A stretch of 64,000 nt of DNA from Ceraceosorus guamensis (lineage: Eukaryota; Basidiomycota; Exobasidiomycetes; Ceraceosorales; Ceraceosoraceae): assembly GCF_003144195.1 (NCBI RefSeq), contig NW_020290003.1, forward strand, positions 186,001 to 250,000, given 5' to 3'. The translations under genes and the position numbers were made by a program. Within the stretch, counting starts at the first letter, position 1. Every line of letters begins with the position of its first letter. Under the pieces are notes generated by a model. It did not search any database. It worked only from the letters and a program-made list of their open reading frames with translations, and was not told the DNA's origin. This document shows, one piece after another, positions 23,158-34,759 of this stretch.

Positions 23158-23189
23158 CACACCACCACCACCACCACCACCATCACCAT
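23158..23189. repeat. CAC/CAT trinucleotide repeat
   Basis: About ten tandem CAC units, the last ones CAT. It would encode a His tract in one frame, but that frame is not part of a supported gene, so it is a simple repeat. Confidence 0.85.
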
Positions 23190-24321
23190 GGCTTCGCGAG
23201 ATCAAGGCGGGGCAAAGGCAGGTGCTACTATGTGAAAGCCAGCTGTTTGACGATTGGTCAAATTGCTGGACACCACGCGCCGGTCGCACTCGAAATGGGC
23301 CTGACAGCTAGGCCACGGTGAGGTCGTGCAGCATAGCAAGAGCCTTTATTGCTGGCTTATCAAGTCCCCATGCATCTCCAAACACAATATGAAACGTCTA
23401 ATGTCAGAGGTTGCATTCACACTCTTGATTCACGATTGTTGGTGTAGACGAGCTCTACCTCCGTTCCTTTCCGTCATGGAGCTAGAGCAAGCTAGAGATG
23501 CCTTTCCCCCTCGACACAGCCTCACGACGCTAGCAGTGAGGTGCCACATGGAAGCGGGTGCTCATGCACTGATTTGTGGCGCTGTCACTTAGCGCTGCAT
23601 GTACCGTCCGCCTCGAATCAAACTGTGACTCCAAATTGCATGCATAGAGGAGACTGAATACTCGTGAAGTCAGAGTCAGAGTGAGAGTCAGTGCACACCC
23701 ATCGCGTATGTAGATGGCTTTGCGATACCCTGTACACCTGAACACCCTATGCACCATTATGAATCGTGAGTATAATCAAGAACTAGAACTTGGATGGCAA
23801 CCTGAATGCGAATGCGAATGACTCTTCTGACTCAAGACTGCGAGTTCATATATCGGGGACCCCCGAGCAATAATCGTGAATGAATCGATCGCGCGAGCGC
23901 GTAAGCAAGCCATGATCGGCGACGCACGCCAAGAAGCCGCTTTGTGTGTGATATGCGTCGCGAGCGCTGCTCGCTGCGACGGACCGATCCTTCGAGCGCA
24001 GTGCACCCGCGCCGGACAGCTGCTGCGTGCGTGCTTTCATGCGAGTGACGCAAATGGTGCGCTTTACAAGATTTTGGCGTAAGGTTGCATGAACGGGGCT
24101 GTGCGCTGGGCCCCACACCACCGCGTGCAAGTCACTCGTGACTGCGGTGTGCATACACGCGCATCCTGGCTGCTGGTTGCTTTGCTGCTCCTGCTCTTTC
24201 ATCCCTCATCACCCGTGATTCACCGGCATTCCCTTCTCATCACGCCTCGCTCGCCGATTCTGTTCCCGCCGGCTAGCAAGTGTACTGTGCCACGCGTCTA
24301 TACATGAGCTCATCGAAAGGC

Positions 24322-24327
24322 TATAAA
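24322..24327 (+). promoter_or_regulatory. TATA box of the Gly/Ser-rich gene
   Basis: TATAAA, 189 bases upstream of the ATG at 24516, followed by a C/T-rich leader. Confidence 0.5.
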
Positions 24328-24515
24328 GACGCCGGACATTTTTTGCAACGTGAGTGGTCAACACACCCAGACCATCTTGCATCTCTCTATTCCCCACTGC
24401 TGATCACAAATAATCTCATTTGGCCCGCATTTCCCCCTCTAACACCGCTCTGCTGCACGCCTACTAGCTCTACACCTTACAACCCAGTCTCCGCGCAATC
24501 TTCGCCGAAGCCATC

Positions 24516-25619
24516 ATGCCAGCATTAGCAGGAGCTGAGATTTCAATTCCGTACACCCAAGCAGAGGCTCGTTCTCTAGCCGACCTGCTTGAGCCGCGCA
24601 GCCCTCGAGGCGGTGGCGGTGGTGGTGGCGGAGGTCGTGGAGGAGGTGGGTCATCTTCAGGTGGTAGTCGAGGTGGTTCTTCATCCGGCTCATCTGGGCA
24701 ATCTTCAGGCTCCACAGGTTCTTCCGGTTCCTCAGGATCATCCTCTAGTGGCGGTGGTACGCGAGGAGGAACATCTGGCTCGAGTGGATCTTCGGGCAGC
24801 TCCGGTGTTAGATCTTCCACTCCTGGATTCACTGCTGGTTCTGTATCTAGTGGATCAGCCCTTCGTGGCTCTTCGAGCGCTGGTGGAGTTAGAACTCCCT
24901 ACACCGTTACGTCCGGCGCTTTTACTGGTCGCACTGCTGGTGGAGGTACACGGTCCAATGTCTATTCTCCTGCAGGAGCTGGATACGGCAGCGGCTACAC
25001 CTCGGGCGCTAGAGGCACCCGAGCAGGTAGCACAGCAGGTCTGGGCTTCCCTTTCATCTACTGGCCACTCGGATTTGGCGCTCTTGGCGCCGGTGGATAC
25101 TATGGAGCTTCTCAGTATCGAATGGCTGGTAGACCGGGAGGAGACGAGGGGCCCTTTTACCTTTCCCCTCCTGCTGGCGTCGATAGCAACTCCAATGCCT
25201 TTTATCTCTACGGAGATAACAACAGCGTTATCGACACCAAGAACGCACTTGCCACTGCCTGTGGCTCGGGCAACGACAACGCCACAGCACCTGCAGACTT
25301 TAGGGTCCTGCCTACCAGCATCGTGCAATACTACAGAGGCAGCTCGTTTGCTCTTGGTTTGATAGGCTACAACAATGGACAACCTGCCAACGACTCGACG
25401 GGCGATAATGGTACGGATGATGCACTGGCTAGAAGTCTGACTGTTCTTCCCAGCACGGTCAACATGACCTATTTCAACTGTCTCAACAACACCATCGGAA
25501 CTCAATTACCTCTTGTTGCTGATACTCAGGGCGACGGCGCGATTTCGCTCGGGGCCAACAGCGCTGCTCTCACCTTGCTACCTGCTCTCCTCGTTGCGTT
25601 CCTCCTGGGCGCGCTGTAA
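24516..25619 (+). CDS. Gly/Ser-rich protein with GPI-like C-terminus
   Basis: A single exon of 367 residues. Residues 30-160 are almost entirely Gly, Ser, Arg and Thr (poly-Gly then SSGSS-type repeats). A hydrophobic aromatic patch follows (FPFIYWPLGFGALGAGGYYGA), then an ordered-looking domain with many N-glycosylation sequons (NNS, NDNA, NDST, NGT, NMT, NNT) and two Cys. The protein ends in a hydrophobic tail (LTLLPALLVAFLLGAL) without polar residues after it, typical of a GPI-attachment signal. The sequons and tail argue for a cell-surface protein, yet the N-terminus from the chosen ATG (MPALAGAEISIPYTQ) is not a convincing signal peptide and no upstream exon was found. The WP..F.A...YYG region recalls uncharacterised basidiomycete surface proteins, but no named family can be given. 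Confidence 0.7.
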   Translation: MPALAGAEISIPYTQAEARSLADLLEPRSPRGGGGGGGGGRGGGGSSSGGSRGGSSSGSSGQSSGSTGSSGSSGSSSSGGGTRGGTSGSSGSSGSSGVRSSTPGFTAGSVSSGSALRGSSSAGGVRTPYTVTSGAFTGRTAGGGTRSNVYSPAGAGYGSGYTSGARGTRAGSTAGLGFPFIYWPLGFGALGAGGYYGASQYRMAGRPGGDEGPFYLSPPAGVDSNSNAFYLYGDNNSVIDTKNALATACGSGNDNATAPADFRVLPTSIVQYYRGSSFALGLIGYNNGQPANDSTGDNGTDDALARSLTVLPSTVNMTYFNCLNNTIGTQLPLVADTQGDGAISLGANSAALTLLPALLVAFLLGAL

Positions 25620-26130
25620 GGACTCCATTTTCGGAAACGGCTCTTCCTTATCAAGATATCGATGTATATACCACGCATCGCTTTGCGGTCGGTCATCTAA
25701 TGCTCTCCCAAGTAATGACGCAATGGAACTGCTCTTGGCCCTCAACAACGCATGCTCCATGTCTCAGTACTCTCAAAAGCGAGCTAGCATCACCGACCAG
25801 GCTGTTTCAGGCTGTGGCGCATGTTTGTTGATTGTTGTCATTTTTTCGCAACTAGGATAAGACGGGATAGGGCTACACGATAAGATGGGTTCGACGTTGG
25901 ACTGCTATACGATCCGTAGCGCCTTGGGCGCCGCGCAAGGATGGTGTGGAGCGAGCGATGATAGAAAGAGATTATGATGCGTGTGCGTACATATACCGCT
26001 AGTGGTGCGAAAGGGTTGAATTGCTAGGTGGCATATTGGCCGGAAAGTAGCTCGAGAGCACAGAGCGGCTTCATAGGTGCCCTTGCGAGCTTTTCCTCAT
26101 TCATCGCCCGAGAAAAGAAACGCTCATCGA
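25620..26130. terminator. 3' region between two convergent genes
   Basis: A 511-base spacer between the two stops. It holds A/T-richer stretches near 25640-25670 and 25840-25870 that could serve polyadenylation. No gene or repeat is evident. Confidence 0.3.
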
Positions 26131-28386
26131 TCAGCTCCGGCCTGCGTAGCGTTGAAAGAGCACCTCGGGCTCAGCCAAAGCTGAAGCCCAGCGGCGAAAA
26201 GATTCTCGATTCGATGCGGGGTCCGTCGCGTCGGGTTCGTAGTGTGCAGAGACGATGCGAGGCAGCGTGGTGGTGCTGTCGAGGTACACCTTGTCCCTTC
26301 CCATCGAAGGGGGATCTGCCCAACGAGGCTCGTGATCGACCACGGCATTGTTGCTGCTCGTGCTGCTTTGAGATGTATCGTTGGACGAAGAAGAGGAGGA
26401 TCTTTTGCGCCTCATGGGCTCGCTGGTGACCCATGCGGGCTTATGGATTCGAACGGTACGCTCCAGCTCCGCTTCTTCGGCCAGTCGATGTTGACGTGTA
26501 AGCTTAGCCGCGATCGTGTTTTCGGGAGCGAACGGATCCAACGTCGCTCGAGGGTCGGAGGGTAGGCGAGGCAGAAAAGGATCGGTATCCATCTCGCTCT
26601 CGCTCATCTCGTCTATACCCCGTCGATCGAAGATGGGCTCTGAATTTTCATCCACAGTTGCCCGTTTTTTGTTGGTAAAGGAATATTGAGATGCAATAGA
26701 CTGCGGAAGCGAATCCAGAGGGTTGCTCAATGTCTGAGCTACCATCTCAATGGCCTTGATGGCGTGAGCTTTGCTCTTCTCTTCCGAATCTGCACGTACG
26801 TGTAGAGACACTCTCCAACGACGCTTGTTGGAATGCTCCCAAGCGGCAGATGAGCTCCAGATGGGCTCGGATAACTCGAAAGATTCGGCGTTCGAGCCAC
26901 TGGCCGAAGAGCTTCTGGACATCGAGGGCGTTCTGCTCCCTTCGACACCAAAGAATGCTACGGTCCCAGCAGGTAGAAAGGTACCGTTTAGCGGATGCCT
27001 CTTGTCGGCAGAAGGATGCGTCCCGGGTATAGGAGCAGAAAAAGACCTGCCCCTCGCGGCGGCCTTGCATTCGCTCAGCTCTGATGGCTGTCCTAGCTGC
27101 GAGGCTGTTGAGCGACGCTTGTGGTGTCGAAGAGCGTCCGAGGGATCTTGCCTCGAATCAGCATCAGATTCCTTTGCTTTCTCGACGGCAGCACCAGCTT
27201 GATAACCAGAAAAGTCACTACCTGTAGAATCACCGCTTCGGACGTCGAGATGAACATCACCTTCCAAATCCGAAGTAGAAGCTTCACTAGCAGGGAAGCA
27301 GCTTGCAGAAGAATCCTTGTCCGACTCTGAGGTGTCTGATCCTGCCGCATCAAGCTCGGTTGAGAGTCTCGACGTGAGGTACTCTTGCCCAAGCCAAGGT
27401 CCTCGAGGAAGAAGCTTCGGGCGCGAGAAACGATTGATTCGAGGATCCAAATTTGCATCTTCTGCCGGCGCTGAGGATGGTGTCTTGGCAACGTCCGCTG
27501 GAGATTGAGCCAGTCTGAGGGCCAATGGTGTTTCAGATTGTGCAGCCTCGACAGCAGTGTCGATATTTCTCCTTGGCGTGTCTAGCATGTCAACGGAGCC
27601 ATTGTTCTCCGTCTCTGAGGAAGTCGTAGGCAAAGATGCCTTGGGTGGAGGCACATTCGAAGTGTTGGGGAACGTCGTCGATCGAGCTCTAGTACTGCTG
27701 AATCTTGGAGCTCCGTTTGGAAGAATGGTGACGAAGTCGTAGCCTAGTCCTCGTCGACTCCAGCATCTTCCATGATCCATTGCGCGACCTCTACCGTCCA
27801 TTGGAGGCGGAAAAAGCAGGCGTTTATCCGGCAGGGGTCCTTTCAACGTCACAGTGGAGTGAGCGTTGACGGTGCGTGGAGCAGAGTCATAGGCGCCTTC
27901 GCTCACGTGCGAAGCAGGAGACAGGCTGTAGCAAGAAGGGTCAGGCCACGATTGTCGAGGCAAGTGAGCCAAGGGCAAAGGAACGTGCGCCAGCGGTACT
28001 GTTCCGTCTCCGTATACAGTGAGCGTGATGCGTATGTTGCACATGTTCTGGTGCAAGGAGGATGCCGGAGGTAGAGGATTGACAAATACTCGAGCACGCT
28101 GCATTCTTGACTCTGCCCTCAGTGCCGCCCTGGGCATGGCAGGGCTACCTGGCCAAGATGTGTGAAGAGCTTCCGACGCCTGCTCGCCTGAGCGCGAAGA
28201 TGAGGGGTATTGCACACAAGCCCCATTTGGAGCGAGCGCGCCAGGCTTTGGCACCTTTGCGGGGTACGTGGATAGCACGCGTTGAGGCTGGGTAGGGGAA
28301 TATGCTGGGTAATGCTGGTCGGAAATGTGCACCATCGAGGGCCGCCTAGGCAAGGTCCAAGGACTATCCTGCGTACGCTGCTCCAT
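26131..28386 (-). CDS. Long disordered protein, unidentified
   Basis: One uninterrupted reading frame of 751 residues from the ATG at 28386. Most of it is Ser/Pro/Arg-rich and disordered. Three patches look conserved: CNIRITLTVYGDGTVPL near residue 115, GLGYDFVTILPNGAPRFSS near 220, and a C-terminal region with KRRWRVSLHVRADSEEKS, EFLP-type acidic stretches and ESFRRWASALAEPEVLFQRY. The uninterrupted length makes it a real gene. No domain is recognised; a cytoskeletal or signalling scaffold is possible but unsupported. Confidence 0.7.
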   Translation of the reverse strand: MEQRTQDSPWTLPRRPSMVHISDQHYPAYSPTQPQRVLSTYPAKVPKPGALAPNGACVQYPSSSRSGEQASEALHTSWPGSPAMPRAALRAESRMQRARVFVNPLPPASSLHQNMCNIRITLTVYGDGTVPLAHVPLPLAHLPRQSWPDPSCYSLSPASHVSEGAYDSAPRTVNAHSTVTLKGPLPDKRLLFPPPMDGRGRAMDHGRCWSRRGLGYDFVTILPNGAPRFSSTRARSTTFPNTSNVPPPKASLPTTSSETENNGSVDMLDTPRRNIDTAVEAAQSETPLALRLAQSPADVAKTPSSAPAEDANLDPRINRFSRPKLLPRGPWLGQEYLTSRLSTELDAAGSDTSESDKDSSASCFPASEASTSDLEGDVHLDVRSGDSTGSDFSGYQAGAAVEKAKESDADSRQDPSDALRHHKRRSTASQLGQPSELSECKAAARGRSFSAPIPGTHPSADKRHPLNGTFLPAGTVAFFGVEGSRTPSMSRSSSASGSNAESFELSEPIWSSSAAWEHSNKRRWRVSLHVRADSEEKSKAHAIKAIEMVAQTLSNPLDSLPQSIASQYSFTNKKRATVDENSEPIFDRRGIDEMSESEMDTDPFLPRLPSDPRATLDPFAPENTIAAKLTRQHRLAEEAELERTVRIHKPAWVTSEPMRRKRSSSSSSNDTSQSSTSSNNAVVDHEPRWADPPSMGRDKVYLDSTTTLPRIVSAHYEPDATDPASNRESFRRWASALAEPEVLFQRYAGRS

Positions 28387-31300
28387 GGTGAATGCGTAGG
28401 ACGATAGAAGCTGGCCGCTCCGGGAGTCCAGTTGCGACGCGGTAGTGTGCTAACGGTTGAGATAGATGCTTTGTAGTCAGTGGATAAGAAATATGCCGAG
28501 AAGGATAAGAAGCTACGTGGGTAAATGATGTGAGTGTGGATGGAACCTCGATGGTGAACATCGAAAGGTCGTCAAGAGCGAATTGTAACGAGTCAGTTGA
28601 GCATTCATCTCTTTCGTCGATTCGTGAGAAGGTGGAAAGAGGTAAACGGCTTAAAGCTCATCTTAAGTAAACTTCCTACGTTCAGCGCAACGGTGAATCG
28701 CTCAACGGTCATGCCGCATGGAGCAACATCGCGCTCCACTTGCAGCAATCGCTCCCATTGAGCTGTGGATTGTGGCAACCAAAGCTGAGACTTGCGGCAT
28801 CTTCGGATGTTGATGCTTCCGAGATGAGGCGAGATGGGTCGCAAAGCGTTTGATCGCCGGCAGTGCAAAGGGCAAAACATACTCTACAAACGACTCTCGT
28901 CTGCTATTGCCGTCACATTAGCGGAAGCACAAACAGCTATGCCGTGGTACAGTGTACATGCCGGCGACTTGAACTTGCTCGGTGGCCAAGTCACGAAGGG
29001 AATAAATGGTCCCGCAAAGCAGCACTCGGCCTTGTGACGCATACAGACGACTCGAGGGGCCCGCGTCAAAGCAACCGAGCTTGCTTCAGCTGGTCGAAGG
29101 CAATCTTATCGGGCCCGCTGTCTTGGGTCTAGGTCGCCGTTGCGATGCTTCCGTGTCATGTTAGCCATTGGCTTTGTAGCATTTTCCCCTTTCCGCAAGC
29201 AAAAGCTGCCGAGCGAGGCGTTCCGCTGTCTACGTGGCCATTTTCGCGTCCGCGAGTGCAGCACCTTTGATGCTTCGAGCACGCCAGTCGCGAGCTGCGC
29301 AGAGGAAAAGTGTTGGCGCTCTTTTCTGCACACGAGCCGTTGAACCGTCGAGATCAAGAATGTTGGTAGAGTTCCTGAATGCGTCCCGAATGTAGGATCG
29401 CGTGCGGCGATGATGGTTGACCGTTGTGTCGGATGTTTAAGGAACTTCCTATCACGGCCGGCCTGCTGCAGCAACCCCCTGCCGGCGGCATATTCGCGCC
29501 CGCGCGTTTGTTCTGACGCCCAGGGAATTTGATCCCGGCGCGCACACGTGATTGCGCTGTGCACCCCGATTTCATTCAAGATTTACATTCAAAATTCAGA
29601 TTCAAAATTCAAACTCTGCTTTGCTCCTTTTGAATATCGCTGCGAAGCGCCATGCTGCCTGCAGGGACTCGAAGCTTGATCTTGCTTGATGCGTGACCCC
29701 TCCTTCCAACACCCACACAACACGCTCTTTGAGTGCGCTCACGGTCCTGGACAGCAACTCGAGCAGATTGTCTAAAAAGAAGGAACAACAAACAAGTCAT
29801 ACGATGTAGACCGCAAGCGGTGACCCAATTCGAGCAAGCCCGCGCACTACTTACGACCACGAGCGGATGCAAAATCTCCGCGTGTGTGCTGTACTTTGAA
29901 CACAGTCGATCGGTGTCTCGCTTATAAGGCAAATGTCGGCGGGCTCATCACTATATAGCAGCAGCGTGAAGCGACAGCAATGAATTCCTAGCAGACACTG
30001 ACTGGGAATCTTGACTGAGGGGACGTTTCACGTCTTGACCACTGCCGTGGCCTGTGGCGATAGCCACCCATGATGGATGGTGGCGGAGGCATGGGCATTC
30101 AGAAGAGGCCTTTCGATATCAAGTGGCGCATACAATCACGAATGCAAAGCGAGCTGCTAGAGACCTCATCGATTTTGCTCATTCGTACGATTGGCGAAGT
30201 CAAATGTGTCGCACAGCCCATCCAAGACGATCACGAAGATATTGCGCTACGTTGATCGAGCGGAAAAGTCGCCGGCCCGACAATCACAATGCTCTGCTAG
30301 ATCGATGTTGCATCGACGACGATGAGGGCGGCGGCGGCGGCGGCGGTGCGTGATCTTATCGAGATTTGGCACATCGCCCTGCTAGCATGGAGCGACGTCG
30401 AGATCGACACAGCCTGAGAACGTCAAGTGCCCGCACGGCACATCTGCCAGTCCAAACGGATGATAATCTAGGTCAGGATTTGTGCCTATTTGATGATTGG
30501 TACAGACCGACAGACCAGCACGCCACGAACACGCTACGTCATCCCTTTGCCACATCCGTTGGTTCTGCTGTAGTATGATCAATTGTGAGGGCGGTGCGAC
30601 TATCAACTTTTGCTGTTGGGAATCACACCTTCGCCAAAATCTGAGCAACTGGCAACAAGTTTCGGTCTGATAGACGTGTAGCCAATGGCCTGCGCGGGTG
30701 AACGATCAAACGCTTCATACGAAATTGAGGGCGTTTGCCACGCGGAACTTGGGAGGTCTCGCACCTGCACACTCACCGCTCACCGTCAACTCGAAGCTAG
30801 GAGGAAGAACGGCGGCTGTCATCCCATCATGCCTTGGAGCAGTGCGCGTCTGCGCGATCCATTCCTACTTTGGCCGGCACATGGCAGTCGAGCAGTCGTG
30901 AGTGTATGGACAGAAGCAAGACGTGGCTGTGCGAATCGGATGCGACAGATTCGCTGGGTCCAGTGCGTGTCCAAACGAGTGCTGGCCGGCCCAATCGATA
31001 TACGCTCAACTCTCATTCGAGTCCTACGGACAGGTTTGAGTGGACTATGCCTACCGCTGGCGATAACCAGCTCTCTCGGCCTCGGCGTAGTCTGTCGAAC
31101 GACAAGCACACACAAACGAATCGAGAAAGGGGGAGTCTTCAAGATAGCAGCCAACGTCTAGCCCGATCCGTTCCCGAGTCGTGAGACACTAACGATTCCT
31201 GCTCAACATGCTGACTCTCTGTACACGCTCGGCCGCCGCCACCAGTCGATGGGTGAAATCGACGTGCGTCTATGCAACAGTCGGTAGTCATCATTTTCGA

Positions 31301-33678
31301 AATTTCGTGACTACCCGACCTTGCCCTTCTCCCCTCGCCACCAGATGTGAGGCCTTCACCGCCGCGCCGCCTCATTCTTTCACGATTGGTGATTTGCGCC
31401 GCTTGATGAGGCTGATAGGAGGCCAATGAAGTACACCGAGGTGCGCAAGGTTATGTCACCTTCAGCCAAAAGTCGAGTGTCGAAACTCGCCACCACGAGC
31501 GCAAATCATTTGTTGCAAGTTGAGATTCTTGATCGAACCAGTCGAGTTTCTTATTCTGGCAGCCTTTGCACTTCTGCGTCGTGGCTCAATCTGAGTTGCA
31601 CGACTGCACACATGTTGACGAGAGGCAATTTGTAACTGAAAGGTGCTGATGCTTGTCGGATGTGACAACCAAAGCCAGGTATAGCAAGAGCACATCGCAA
31701 GTCGTGAGTCACGAGCGAAAAGTGTAGCAGATCACCCGTGGCTCTTCGTTCCGTGCGGCAGGGGTGATTGTGATTGTGATCCATGATTCTAATTGTGACT
31801 TTGAGACTTTTTGCATGGTAGTGACATTCAACTGATGCCACCAGTCGTGAGTTGAGTGGTGTACGTGAAACTTGCATGCCTTTGCGGCCCGCTTTGGTAC
31901 GTGCGGCGCAGGGGACAACGTTCACGGCAGCTGTGAAGCGGAAATGGCGTCTCCGAATCAGGTTCGTGTGTGACTTGTGAAACAAGAGTTCATCAGCCAT
32001 GCAGCCGAGGATCACATTATTCTGATTGAAACCGCAAAAGGTACATCACATTTTAGCCCAATGCTGCAGTCCGAGGAGGATTGAGTGCGAATGCTGAATC
32101 ATTAGGCGGAGCGCCTATAGCCACGCATTTGGGATCGATATACGCGTACCGCCGTTGCTGTGATCCGCAAGGGCTGCCGTTGCATGGCGGTGCTAAGCAC
32201 CCACACTCACACGACTGCTCAGACTCGGACAATCGCTCAAAAAGCGGGTGGGTGATGGACTTGTCCAACTTGACTGCGCCTTCTCTTCTCTTCAATCCCA
32301 ATTCAGATTCGTGAGTTTGACTTCCTGGGTCTCCCTCGCACGCCTGCTCAGCTCCTGCGCCATCAAGTCGCACAACACGCGCTCCCGTGCATGCACAACT
32401 TGAGCTGCTCGTTCGTCGCACTTTTCCCCATCCTCCTGCCTCGTCTCCGTGAATAGCGAGCACGGTCGACCTCTTCGCTCAACTGTGCACGAGCCGCGAG
32501 CACCGTGAGTGAGCATCTCATTTCGCCCTTCAACCGGCCACCTTTCAACTGCCGCCCATCACCTGCACCTCTAACGACTGGGCGCAATCGTCGCTCCCAA
32601 CCGACGCCCCTCTGGCAGTGACAGATATCGCACACTCGCATGCGCTTCAGCCCGCCTTGCACAGTCCCCTTGCTGTTTTGCCGAACAACCAAAAAAAAAA
32701 ACATCAGCAGCAGCTCTCCGACCATGCTCTCCCTCTCTTCGGCATGCGTCGATCCGATTACGGCAAACTCGAGCAATTTCATGCTCAAGCCCGCTCCAAA
32801 GGGCCGGCAACCTCGTCGATGCCTTGGCCACAAAGCTGTCGCTGCCCAGGTAGCCTCCCTCGTGCATGAGAGCGGGACCAAGGTGGACAGCCAAGCTGAT
32901 CAAGAATGGTCGGCACGCTTGAGGTCGCGGCAGAGCCAAGCATCTAGTGTCGTTGGCGCTACTCCTCGCGGGTATGAACCACTTGGACGCTTCTGAACGT
33001 CTCAGATCTGTCATGTCGGGGCGGTCAGGTGAGCGCCCAAACTACGAGGTGAGTCAAAGAAAGGATTTCTTTCCGAGCCAGGCCAGACTTTTTCCCTAGC
33101 GAGCTGACAGCGACAAATGCCGTCCTCTCCCACAACTCCTTTTGTTCTCTTTGCCTTTCGTTTCTTTCATTTTTTTTTCTCTTTGGATGCACCGAATATC
33201 CTTCTTGCGACCATCACTTTTGCCCAAAAGCACGGCAATGTGTCAGCTGCTACCTTAAGTGAGGAGAAGCCAACATCGATCAGATCACCGCAATAATGGA
33301 AGCGTGTTGGCACCGTTATCTGGGAAGCGGAGTCTTCATTCTCGGGTGCTCTCCCAAAACACTGATCGGCTACATCCATGCACGAAGAGGCATGAAGAGA
33401 AGCAGACTTGACGCGCCGCTACGCCACTATGCCCCAGTGATCGACGCCATTCTTCCTTTCGCAATGGACCAGATATGAGATTGGCAGCAAGAGATGCTAT
33501 CCGCATACAGTCGCCTTTCACTTCCGAAGGGATCACTCCTAGCCACGCGGAAGCCTGATTATGTAGCTTCAAAGCGCCTGCACATCAGTATTGAAACATT
33601 TCAATGTACTACTACCTCCATTCGCTGCGGGCAGGTCTGATTAAAGAAAGCTGCAAGCTGACCATTGCTAACGTGGGC
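28387..33678. other. 5.3-kb gene desert
   Basis: No reading frame longer than about 160 codons with coding character was found on either strand. Contents: ATTCAAAATTC-type A/T repeats at 29571-29612; two TATA-like elements at about 29922 and 29952-29958 with no gene nearby; a GGC run at 30330-30346; AGTCGTGAGT/AGTCACGAG repeats at 31700-31715 and 31843-31852; and pyrimidine-rich, UTR-like DNA at 32280-33180 with an A10 run near 32691. A candidate tiny exon (ATG at 33014, ending at GAG before GTGAGT) could not be joined to a believable second exon. It may hold non-coding transcripts or the long leader of VTC1's neighbour. Confidence 0.5.
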
Positions 33679-34759
33679 TCAGAGGGCGTTGTACTCTTGC
33701 ACTGCATTCATACAAGGGTGAGATCAGCATGACACGCAGACTCACAGACTCGCAACTGAGAGAAGGGCTTTACAAAAGCACTTACCGCGCACGATGAAGT
33801 TGACCAGAACGGCGATAAAGAGGGCGATACAGATGAGCGGCGGCCCCACGAGGTCGTCTGTGGGCATCGAGCACCGCATTACAAGGAGGTCAAGATCAGC
33901 TACAGCTTCAAGTCGGTCCAGTCCCGCCGTGCTGTTCCGAATCCCACTTACCAAAGTCACCAGCGTATTTACGTTTGATGAGAGTCACTCTGCGTTGGTA
34001 GCTCCACAAACCCCACAAGAGCGTAGCTACGGCAATGGCGGCATACACGATTCCAAAGTTTCGGATGGTGGAGGCGTTGGGACCTTCTGGCACTTCAGGA
34101 CCGGGTGTTCCGCCTGGTGTGTCTGGGAGACGGTGAGCGAAGTAGCCAGCGCTATTGAACAGTGCTAGAGAGAAGGAGCCCAGCAGAACCGAGACGCGCA
34201 ACCACGAGATCCAAGTTCTCTGTGGGGGCAAAGAGGAAAAGTGAAAGGCAAGCGTCGGCGCGTGAATACAGGTAAGACCAAGCTTAATCTTTGCTGCACG
34301 AAGCTGACGAAAAGCCACGCGAATCACCATCCCTTCCACCTGCATTCTCCTTGGCGATTCCTGTTTGCAAACATCTGCCAGCCCAGTCGCATGTCGTGCA
34401 CAAAGCGTTGCATTCACACCAATACCACTTACCTCGTTGGCGAACCAAACCTTAGCCTCGACCCTGACTGCGCTCTTCACTGGCTTAGGTCTAGGCACAC
34501 GTCTTTCCGGTGGCAAGTCCAGCACGCTTCCATACCCATCCGTTCCCGTCGTACCGCTAGGTCCAGCAACAGAGGCAGCGTTGCCGAAGCCCTCTGATTG
34601 CTGGTGAGAATCAGGAATCAGAGCTTCTCGTTCTGCTTGTTCCGTCTCGGAAGAGGACCAGCCAAGTGCGGATTGCAGAGCTACGACGCTTCGCCTGTAG
34701 GCTAGCGAGAGCGTGCCTCGACTAGGAGGATCGGCTAATCCGTGCCCTTGGCGCGACAT
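33679..34759 (-). CDS. VTC1: Vacuolar transporter chaperone subunit Vtc1
   Basis: Exons 34759-34433, 34219-33952, 33857-33786 and 33701-33679, all GT-AG with closing phases, give 229 residues. Vtc1 is the small membrane subunit of the VTC polyphosphate polymerase complex of vacuole and ER membranes. The DUF202/VTC core is clear: VRVEAKVWFANE, RTWISWLRVSVLLGSFSLALF, a second membrane helix in FGIVYAAIAVATLLWGLW with the basic SYQRRVTLIKRK loop, and DDLVGPPLICIALFIAVLVNFI as the third. The last short exon ends VQEYNAL. A nearer acceptor would make a 30-nt intron and was rejected. The core matches yeast Vtc1 (129 residues), but here about 95 extra Ser/Pro-rich residues precede it. Divergent from the V-ATPase subunit E gene. 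Confidence 0.9.

Larger units (their letters stand above)
22550..24515. other. 2-kb intergenic region
   Basis: No gene was supported on either strand. Notable items are an A9 run near 22631, a CAC simple repeat at 23158-23189, and GACTC-family repeats at about 23640-23690 and 24131-24143. The right end is promoter DNA for the gene at 24516. Confidence 0.45.

Noticed and set aside
23158-23189. Possible His-tag-like coding tract
   Set aside because: It is a CAC simple repeat in a frame with no gene context; no vector-like sequence surrounds it.
33014-33051. Start of a small gene (MSGRSGERPNYE followed by a GTGAGT donor)
   Set aside because: All downstream acceptors tried lead to short, low-complexity or quickly stopped frames with no conserved content.
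33742-33786. 30-nt intron or read-through end of VTC1
   Set aside because: Too short for a spliceosomal intron. The acceptor at 33702 gives an 84-nt intron, correct phase and a Vtc1-like ending.
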